A DNA stretch of 64,000 nucleotides from Cohnella thailandensis (GTDB lineage: Bacteria; Bacillota; Bacilli; Paenibacillales; Paenibacillaceae): the NCBI RefSeq assembly GCF_014212135.1, contig NZ_JACJVQ010000025.1, positions 1-64,000 on the forward strand, given 5' to 3'. Numbering within the stretch: the stretch's first letter is position 1; every line of letters starts with the position of its first letter. This document shows positions 58,019 to 64,000 of the stretch, piece by piece. Both the position numbers and the translations under genes were made by a program. Under the pieces are notes generated by a model that did not search any database, was not told the origin of the DNA, and saw nothing but the letters and a program-made list of their open reading frames with translations.

Positions 58019-58618
58019 TCAGCTTTGCTCTCGATACCCATTGATCCGCAGATGCGCCTTGTACATCTCGACGAACGAAGGCTGGCTTTCCTTAGGCAGC
58101 CAATACTCGGAGTTCCAAAGCCCCGCCTGCTTGAACGCCCGCGGACAATGGACGAAGATTTCCTCGGTCTCGATCACGACGGCGAGCCCCGTCGTCTTGC
58201 CTCCCCACTGCTGGCTGGCGATAAACTCCTCGTTGCGGGTTATTCGGGCGCGGCCGTTGATGCGAAGCACCTCGTCCATGCCCGGAATAAGGCAAATCAG
58301 GCCGACCTGCGGATTCTGCATCATATTGAGCAAGGAATCGGTCCGCCGGTTGCCTGGACGATCCGGGAACGCGAGCGTGCGCTCGTCCAGCACTTTAATG
58401 AAGCCGGGCTTGTCTCCTCTCGGAGACACGTCGGTATTGCGGTTCGAATCCGACGTTGCCAGGAAAAAGAGCGAGGCCGAAGCCAGATAATTCTCGACAT
58501 GCGAATCGATGATCGAGATCGTTTTCTTCACGATCGATTCGTGAGGCTCCTCGATAAATTCCCGCAATTGGTCGACCGTCGTCACCTGATCTCGCATCCA
58601 AATGGGAATGGTAGACAC
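58019..58618 (-). CDS. PPOX-type flavoprotein (MSMEG_1061-like)
   Basis: 199 residues with a split-barrel flavin-binding fold. The sequence SDSNRNTDVSPRGDKPGFIK and the later IPGMDEVLRINGRARITR are characteristic of pyridoxamine-phosphate-oxidase-like proteins in the MSMEG_1061 group, which bind FMN or F420. Soluble, substrate unknown. It is the last gene of the minus-strand unit, 28 bp after the PaiB-like gene. AGGCGGTACG precedes the ATG. Confidence 0.82.
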   Translation of the reverse strand: MSTIPIWMRDQVTTVDQLREFIEEPHESIVKKTISIIDSHVENYLASASLFFLATSDSNRNTDVSPRGDKPGFIKVLDERTLAFPDRPGNRRTDSLLNMMQNPQVGLICLIPGMDEVLRINGRARITRNEEFIASQQWGGKTTGLAVVIETEEIFVHCPRAFKQAGLWNSEYWLPKESQPSFVEMYKAHLRINGYREQS

Positions 58619-58646
58619 TTTCGTACCGCCTCCTGCTGATCGGACT

Positions 58647-59291
58647 CTATTCGGCGGGCCGCGAAGCCGGCATCGCTCGCTCGATGGCGTCGGCGATACT
58701 CCGCGCGTCCTCCCTCCCGGATTGCCGCAAATGCCGGATGACGTTGCGCCGCCTCTCTTCGGTGTGGTCTTGATGCAGCTTCCATTGGCCTTCCAATCTC
58801 GCGATCTTTATTCTAAAGCCTACTACCCCGCCGATCAAACGGTCGTACACATGGTCCGGAACGCGACCGTCCCAAGGCTCGGGCATCCCCGATTCGTAGA
58901 AGCGAATGGTCCGTTCCATGATCGATCTCAGCCCTTCCGCATCGTCGACTCTTGCGAAATCGCCGTACGCGTGCACCGAGAGATAATCCCACGTCGGCAC
59001 GAACCCCGCGGCTCCGTACCACGAAGGCGTCACGTACGCGTGCGGGCCCGGGAACACGGTCAGCACGGTTCCGCCGATCGCCTGCCACTGCGGATTCGCC
59101 CTGGACATATGGCTGACGAGATAGAGCTGCCCCTCCTTATCCCTCTCGATCAGAAAAGGCAAATGGGTGCCGTGAGGCGCTCCTTTAGCCTGGGAGAACA
59201 GAATTCCGAAGCTATACTCCCGGATGAAATCCACGAGCGTCTCTTCGTCCTTCATCTCGTACTCTTTAGGAATATACATGCTGCGAGTCAC
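58647..59291 (-). CDS. PaiB-family FMN-binding regulator
   Basis: 214 residues. It begins MYIPKEYEMKDEETLVDFIR, the PaiB opening, with LPFLIERDKEGQLYLVSHMS RANPQW and the C-terminal GVVGFRIKIARLEGQWKLHQ as the family's conserved blocks. PaiB in Bacillus is a negative transcriptional regulator with PaiA; here no PaiA is present. FMN-binding split barrel. Start likely ATG 59279 (MYIPKE) or 59291. 15 bp after the MOSC gene. Confidence 0.87.
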   Translation of the reverse strand: MTRSMYIPKEYEMKDEETLVDFIREYSFGILFSQAKGAPHGTHLPFLIERDKEGQLYLVSHMSRANPQWQAIGGTVLTVFPGPHAYVTPSWYGAAGFVPTWDYLSVHAYGDFARVDDAEGLRSIMERTIRFYESGMPEPWDGRVPDHVYDRLIGGVVGFRIKIARLEGQWKLHQDHTEERRRNVIRHLRQSGREDARSIADAIERAMPASRPAE

Positions 59292-59306
59292 GCTCCGTTC
59301 TTCGGG

Positions 59307-59993
59307 TTATCGTCCGCCTTCCAGCCGATCCCTGGCATCCGCCGCATCCTTGCCGGCCAGGCGCTTGCCCATGGTCGCCCGCCAGCTGTCCGACAGCGCC
59401 TCTACCGAGAGAAGCCGCCGAATTCCGGCCTCGTCCTTCTTGTCCTCATGCATGATGCGGTTAGCCTCGCCGACCGTTATTCCAAGCGGATGCGGCTCCA
59501 AGAGCAATGCCGGATCGCCCGCGGCTACGACTCCCTCTTCTATCACGCGAAAATAATAACCCGTAAATCCGGACTGCTGAACCCATAGAGGAAGCTCCGC
59601 GATTCCATAGCGGACGGATAGCTTGAAGCAAGGCTGACGGGGCTGGCTCACTTGCACGACAGCCCCTCCAAGTCGCAAAATATCGCCGATTCGGACCTGC
59701 TCCTCCGTCCATCCGCTCATTGTCGCGTTCTCGCCGAACGCCCCGAAGGCCATCGGCATGCCCAGCTTCGCTTGCCAATAAGGATAATGCTCGTACGGAT
59801 AAACGCAGACGGCCTTGTCCGCACCTCCGTGATGCGCCAGGTCCGCTTGGCCGTCTCCCTCGAAGCCAAGCTTCGTCAGCCGAAGGGGACCGGACGCGGG
59901 ACGCTTGCGGATGCCGGTGAGCACCGTTCTGCCCCCGTACTCCGTCTCCATCGGCAAGCCGGCGTTTACGGATTCGATTATTCCCATCGCCAT
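59307..59993 (-). CDS. MOSC-domain protein (YiiM-like)
   Basis: 228 residues. MOSC domain with LGFEGDGQADLAHHGGADKA VCVYP, FGENATMSGWTEEQVRIGDI and VSQPRQPCFKLSVRYG, the Cys being the conserved molybdenum-sulfur-transfer residue. YiiM-type members handle N-hydroxylated compounds or Moco sulfur chemistry. It lies in the same minus-strand unit as the M14, PaiB and PPOX genes (31 and 15 bp gaps). AGGAGGCG precedes ATG 59993. The role is not determined. Confidence 0.88.
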   Translation of the reverse strand: MAMGIIESVNAGLPMETEYGGRTVLTGIRKRPASGPLRLTKLGFEGDGQADLAHHGGADKAVCVYPYEHYPYWQAKLGMPMAFGAFGENATMSGWTEEQVRIGDILRLGGAVVQVSQPRQPCFKLSVRYGIAELPLWVQQSGFTGYYFRVIEEGVVAAGDPALLLEPHPLGITVGEANRIMHEDKKDEAGIRRLLSVEALSDSWRATMGKRLAGKDAADARDRLEGGR

Positions 59994-60024
59994 CTGCGCC
60001 TCCTTGCCATGACGAAGCGAACGC

Positions 60025-61398
60025 CTATACGACGGCGCGGCTTCTCAGATGCTCAAGCACCGTAAAAGCGGATCCCAATTGAACCGCGCATAGATCTCGA
60101 ATCGGCCGCATCTGCCAGTTCAGCTTCGGGAGAAATTCCTCGATCTCTCGGTCGAGCCACTCCAGCGTCTTCCGGCGGATCGCCTCCAGCTCCTCGCTCG
60201 GCTCCTGGTCGGCCATGGCCCGAATCAGCATTCCCGCGCAGCCGAGGGACAGCCACCAATCGCGCGTATGAAGGTCGAACCACTCCGCGGTCGTAGCGGG
60301 CCGATCGAAGTTGGGATGATCTCCTTTGGCCATCGTGCTCTCGTTGCGCCGCTTGTCCTCCTCGAAGTAGCCCCGGAAGCTGGTAACCGCCCGTTCGAGC
60401 ATTGTCGGCTTCTTCAAGTAAATCTTGGCGAGCTCCGTCTGCCGGCGAAGGAACTCGAACTTGCGGCCGTCCCGCTCCAGCGTCTCCGTCATGATCTCGC
60501 GGCGCGTATAGCCGGATGGAGAGGTGTCGCTCATCCGGGGATCGATGAACTGGGACACCTCGGACATGAACGAGAACGTCCCGTATTTCGAGGCATAATC
60601 GGAGGAGCTCGCTCCTCCGCCCATCTTCGAAGCGGGGTCTTCCCCTTCCGGGAGCACCTTCTCCAAGTAATCGTAAACCTGCGAATACTTGCCCAACGTA
60701 AAGATGCAATCCCCAAGCGGCGGAATCATCTCCGTCTCGGGTTCTCCCTTGAGCAAAGGCAGCCCTCTCGACACCGCCAGCTGCCGCAGCTCCTCGTATA
60801 TTTCTTCGCTCAGGGCTTCCGACAGGTAGAAGTACGTTCCCGCGCGATCGATATTGTGGAGACTGTTGAGAAAATGCGGCCGCGATTCGTCGATAGCCCT
60901 CATGAAGGCTTGCGTCTCCGGCATCGGAGCGTTCGCATGGAACGTCTTGTATTCGTACGGGAACGTCCATTCCACCTGCTCCTCGCCGGCGGGGCGGAAA
61001 TAATAGCGCATGTAGCGATCCGGAGAATAGGGCCCCCGCAGCCAGCCTTCGTTCAAGCGGTAGCCGTCCGCATCGATGACTTTGACGATATAGAACGTAT
61101 GGTCCAGCTCGGCGAGCAATTCCGCGTCCTCGCACAGCTTGCGGCTCAAATAATCCAGCGAGGAGGCGCCGATCGGCTCGTTCGGATGCGGGCAGCCGAC
61201 GAACAACGCTCGGCGCGAGCCGTTGCCGATGCGAAGCATGAGCAAGGGATGGCCTTCGCGCGAATGTCCTATCGTGCTGAGCCGGACGATCGCCGGGTAC
61301 TCCTCGGCGAGCTTGCGGGACGAAGCGTCCAGCTCATCCAAGGTCAAGAAGCGTTCAAAGTCCGGAATGTCCGCGATGACTCGATTGACCAGGTGCAT
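60025..61398 (-). CDS. M14 zinc carboxypeptidase
   Basis: 457 residues without a signal peptide. The M14 zinc site HPNEPIG (His-x-x-Glu) is at about 71-77, with the third ligand in SLHNIDRAG (about 176-184). The region RMSDTSPSGYTRREIM and a long helical C-terminal part are unusual for short carboxypeptidases. It would hydrolyse C-terminal residues of peptides, in the cytosol. It lies 94 bp downstream of the substrate-binding protein of a peptide-type ABC transporter, so it may digest what the transporter imports. GGGGATCG precedes ATG 61398. Confidence 0.85.
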   Translation of the reverse strand: MHLVNRVIADIPDFERFLTLDELDASSRKLAEEYPAIVRLSTIGHSREGHPLLMLRIGNGSRRALFVGCPHPNEPIGASSLDYLSRKLCEDAELLAELDHTFYIVKVIDADGYRLNEGWLRGPYSPDRYMRYYFRPAGEEQVEWTFPYEYKTFHANAPMPETQAFMRAIDESRPHFLNSLHNIDRAGTYFYLSEALSEEIYEELRQLAVSRGLPLLKGEPETEMIPPLGDCIFTLGKYSQVYDYLEKVLPEGEDPASKMGGGASSSDYASKYGTFSFMSEVSQFIDPRMSDTSPSGYTRREIMTETLERDGRKFEFLRRQTELAKIYLKKPTMLERAVTSFRGYFEEDKRRNESTMAKGDHPNFDRPATTAEWFDLHTRDWWLSLGCAGMLIRAMADQEPSEELEAIRRKTLEWLDREIEEFLPKLNWQMRPIRDLCAVQLGSAFTVLEHLRSRAVV

Positions 61399-61492
61399 GT
61401 TTCGATCCCCTTTCGTCCGGGCGTTCGGGCAGCGAAGCGGGAGAAGGCATCGATTCGCGATCTCCCGCCCCGGTTATGCCGTTACGAGGATA

Positions 61493-63133
61493 TTATTTGT
61501 CCAGCCATACGTAGCTGTACTCGTTGAAGGCCGTATGCCCGACCGCCTCTTCGGAGCCCGGCTCGCCCTTCACGTAGGATTGAACGGGATTGGAGCCGAC
61601 GTACTCCGAGATCGGAACGATCGGCAGATCCTCCGACAGAATCTTCTGGATCTCCGTATACTTCGCCTTGCGCTCTTCTTCCTTGACGAGCGTAGCGCCT
61701 TCTTCCAGCAGCCGATCGAGCGTCGGGTTGCTGTAGCCCATCATGTTCGACGGTCCGCCCGTTCCGACGCGGGATTTCACCGCCCCTACGTCCGGCCCTT
61801 GGTAGCCGCCGAGAATGCTGAGATCGTACTTGTGGTCTGTCGAGACGGAAGCCTCCCAAGCCGCGTAATCGCTCACGTTGATCGTAATCTTGATTCCGGC
61901 CTTGGCCAGCTGATCCTTGATGACCGTCGCGATGTCCTGATAGACGTTGTATTCGAAAATATCCAGCGTAGCGCTCAAGTAATTGCCGTCCTTGTCCGGC
62001 TTAAGCCCGGCTTGTTCCAGAAGCTGCTTGGCCTTGTCGACGTCGGTGGCAGGTACCGCGTAGTCATTGGAGACCGCCCAGTCGTACACCGGAGAGAGGA
62101 ACGTCTTCGCCACTTGGGCTTGTCCCTTCTGAGCCTTGGCGACGATCTCGTCGTTGTTGAGCGCGTAAGCGATCGCCTGGCGAACCTCCGGCTTGTCGAA
62201 CGGCTCCCTGTCGAAGTTGAACAGCAGGTAGACGCGGGACGGCCACAGGCTTGTCACGACCCTTACCTTCGAGTTGTTCATCATGGCGTCCAGCTCGGAA
62301 GCCGGAGGATCGCCGCCCAGAATATCGATCTCGCCGTTATAGAAAGCCTGCACCATCGTGTTCGGATCGGTAATGATCGAGAAGATCAGCTTGTCCACGT
62401 GCGGCACCTGCGCGAAGTAATCCGGATTCTTGACGAGGTTCACGCTGACTCCGGCCTTGTAGCCGTCGAACTTGAACGGTCCCGTTCCGATCGGAGTCGT
62501 GCCGGTTCCGCCCGCCCAATTCGAACCGTAGACATGCTCCGGAAGAATGAACGTGCCGTACCAGGCCAGGTATCCGATGAAGGCGGCATCCGGCTTCGAC
62601 AGCTTCACGACGACCGTATTGTCGTCCGGGGTGGAGATATCCGCAATGCCCGCGAGGAACGTGGAAGCGAAGCCGCTGTTGCTCTTGATCGCCTCGAGGG
62701 TGAACTTGACGTCCTTCGAGGTGAACGCTTGCCCGTCATGCCACTTCACGCCGGAATGAAGGTGGAACGTGTATTGCAGACCGTCGTCCGTAACCTCCCA
62801 CGACTCGGCCAGATCGGGAATGATCTGTTGTTTGTTGTTGATCTTCACGAGACGGTTGAACACGTTCTGGGCGATCGGATACATGAAGTCGTCGCCCGTT
62901 CCGTCCGGATTGAACGACAGCGGGTCACCCGACAAGCCGACGATCAGCGTGCCTCCTTCCTTCGCTTGCCCCGCGGCGGCCGATGCCGACGCGGAGGGGG
63001 ATCCGGACGCGTCTCCGCCAGCCGAAGCGGAAGGGCTTGCGGAGGATTCGCTATTCCCGTTGTTGTTGCTGCATCCCGCCAATAATCCGATAATGAGTGC
63101 CAGTGCGATGAACCACGTCAATCTTTTTTGCAT
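61493..63133 (-). CDS. Family-5 ABC transporter substrate-binding lipoprotein
   Basis: 546 residues from ATG 63133 (AAAGGGGAG upstream). Lipoprotein signal with lipobox LLAGCSNNN, then a Ser/Ala-rich linker to about residue 60. The SBP_5 fold is evident: LVKINNKQQIIPDLAESWEV, TFHLHSGVKWHDGQAFTSKD, TTPIGTGPFKFDGYKAG and GNYLSATLDIFEY. It binds peptides or another nickel/opine-like ligand outside the membrane and hands it to the permeases. 85 bp after the ATPase; permease genes must lie beyond the window's right edge or elsewhere. Confidence 0.92.
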   Translation of the reverse strand: MQKRLTWFIALALIIGLLAGCSNNNGNSESSASPSASAGGDASGSPSASASAAAGQAKEGGTLIVGLSGDPLSFNPDGTGDDFMYPIAQNVFNRLVKINNKQQIIPDLAESWEVTDDGLQYTFHLHSGVKWHDGQAFTSKDVKFTLEAIKSNSGFASTFLAGIADISTPDDNTVVVKLSKPDAAFIGYLAWYGTFILPEHVYGSNWAGGTGTTPIGTGPFKFDGYKAGVSVNLVKNPDYFAQVPHVDKLIFSIITDPNTMVQAFYNGEIDILGGDPPASELDAMMNNSKVRVVTSLWPSRVYLLFNFDREPFDKPEVRQAIAYALNNDEIVAKAQKGQAQVAKTFLSPVYDWAVSNDYAVPATDVDKAKQLLEQAGLKPDKDGNYLSATLDIFEYNVYQDIATVIKDQLAKAGIKITINVSDYAAWEASVSTDHKYDLSILGGYQGPDVGAVKSRVGTGGPSNMMGYSNPTLDRLLEEGATLVKEEERKAKYTEIQKILSEDLPIVPISEYVGSNPVQSYVKGEPGSEEAVGHTAFNEYSYVWLDK

Positions 63134-63218
63134 ACTCCCACTCCCCTTTAGTTGGTTGTCAACCTTATATAGAAGGGTTTCAAGCCGGATAACGGCCCTA
63201 CTCCCGAATCTATCGCGA

Positions 63219-64000
63219 TTACGGGATATCGTCCGACGACGCATACGGGCAAGCGGCCAGATGGCCTCCGCCAAAGTCGGTCATGTCCGGGTAGACAGCC
63301 TTGCAGGAATCGCGCCTCCGGTAACAGCGAGAATAGAAATAACAGCCGGGTCCGGTCTCGACCGGGGAAGGCGGTTCTCCCTGAATGCGGATGACCTCCC
63401 GTTCCTTGACGAGCGAATCGAGCATGGAGGAGTTCGAGATTAGAGCCTTGGTGTAAGGATGCTTGGGATGGTGAAGAACTTCGTCCGTCGGACCGATCTC
63501 GACGAAGCGGCCCAAATACATGACCGCCACCCGGTCCGAGATATAGCGGGTCGATAGGATGTCGTGGCTGATGAATACCATGGCCGTATCGTTCTGCTTG
63601 CAGAGGTCGCTCAGCATGTTGATGATGTCGGCCCGCACGGATACGTCGAGCATGGATACGGGCTCGTCGGCGACGAGGAAGGAAGGGTTCAGCATCATGG
63701 AGCGCAGGATCGAGATCCGCTGAAGCTGTCCTCCGGACAATTCGTGAGGATGGCGCGATAAATAGTGTTCCGCGGGCCGAAGCCCGATCTGTTCCATTTT
63801 CTCCTTGCACATGGCAAGCCGTTCTTCGTAGGAGGAGCCGATCCAATGGAGCTTCAACGCGTCGGTGAGCAGCCGGGCGAACGTAAACCGGGGATCGAAC
63901 GTGTCGAACGGGTTCTGGAAGACGATCTGGGCCGTGCGCCTGAACGCCAACGGGTCTTGCTTGTGAAGCTCTTCCGAGGCAACGCCCGAGAAGCGAATGG
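63219..64000 (-). CDS. Peptide-type ABC transporter ATPase (OppF-like), N-terminus missing
   Basis: The reading frame continues beyond 64000, so Walker A and the start lie outside. Visible: Q-loop IVFQNPFDTFDPRFT, signature HPHELSGGQLQRISIL, Walker B FLVADEPVSMLD, H-loop MVFISHDILSTRY, and the C-terminal oligo_HPY region with three Cys (CYFYSRC and SC) typical of OppD/OppF. A Met at 63950 is internal: the residues before it (IRFSGVASEELHKQDPLAF) are the normal preceding strand. It energises import with the 61493 protein. Confidence 0.93.
   Translation of the reverse strand, partial: IRFSGVASEELHKQDPLAFRRTAQIVFQNPFDTFDPRFTFARLLTDALKLHWIGSSYEERLAMCKEKMEQIGLRPAEHYLSRHPHELSGGQLQRISILRSMMLNPSFLVADEPVSMLDVSVRADIINMLSDLCKQNDTAMVFISHDILSTRYISDRVAVMYLGRFVEIGPTDEVLHHPKHPYTKALISNSSMLDSLVKEREVIRIQGEPPSPVETGPGCYFYSRCYRRRDSCKAVYPDMTDFGGGHLAACPYASSDDIP

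Overview
The window looks like a chromosomal segment of a GC-rich, spore-forming member of the Paenibacillaceae (Cohnella- or Paenibacillus-like). This is inferred from the Firmicutes-type GalT, the spore protease YyaC, the phosphorelay protein KapB, a Bacillus-style sigma-B cluster, a fadNAE-type fatty-acid operon with fadF/fadR/etfBA, a DUF1128 protein and strong AGGAGG-type ribosome sites. No rRNA, tRNA, CRISPR array or prophage was seen. Both window ends cut genes.

Layout. (1) 1-5.5 kb, minus strand: a cyclic-di-GMP block. Two GGDEF diguanylate cyclases lie upstream of a clear cyclic-di-GMP-I (GEMM) riboswitch with a terminator platform. The riboswitch heads a PilZ receptor gene, followed by a small membrane protein and an O-antigen ligase/polymerase-like membrane protein, so c-di-GMP appears to be made, sensed by RNA and sensed by protein in one locus. 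(2) 5.5-11.5 kb: an MFS exporter, a chain of closely packed or overlapping genes (yyaC, alpha/beta hydrolase, DUF6483-like protein, methyltransferase), a glycine-rich protein, a DUF1128 protein and an array of four hairpin repeats. (3) 11.5-18.5 kb: Leloir galactose genes galK-galE-galT divergent from an AraC-type regulator, then small enzymes. (4) 18.7-31 kb: fatty-acid beta-oxidation, fadF-fadN-fadA-fadE-lcfA, divergent from fadR-etfB-etfA across a FadR-type operator. (5) 31-35 kb: a LysR regulator preceded by a tiny basic protein, a GT2 glycosyltransferase and a PMT-family mannosyltransferase carrying a discoidin-like domain. (6) 35-50 kb: a general-stress island: rsbV-rsbW-sigB, a REC-PP2C phosphatase, a hybrid histidine kinase and a CheR methyltransferase matching the RsbY-RsbK-RsbM architecture of Bacillus cereus, several small stress proteins, a YitT protein and khtT-khtU. 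Eight sequences fitting the sigma-B promoter consensus lie here, one with no gene assigned to it. A zinc-ribbon IS1595-like transposase that appears to have lost its DDE residues lies inside this island among palindromic repeats. (7) 51-58 kb: a GT4 glycosyltransferase with an alpha/alpha-toroid partner, kapB, an MGDG-synthase/UgtP-like glycosyltransferase, TraX-like and NlpC/P60 proteins. (8) 58-64 kb, minus strand: a family-5 (peptide-type) ABC transporter, an M14 carboxypeptidase, and MOSC, PaiB-like and PPOX-type flavoprotein genes.

How it works together: regions 1 and 6 are the most informative. In region 6 the kinase/phosphatase/methyltransferase module would dephosphorylate RsbV, free SigB from RsbW and fire the local promoters in front of membrane and envelope stress proteins. 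Region 4 is a self-contained, FadR-repressed fatty-acid degradation unit including the electron-transfer flavoprotein and its membrane Fe-S partner. All functions are read from sequence motifs and remembered family features; no database search was run.
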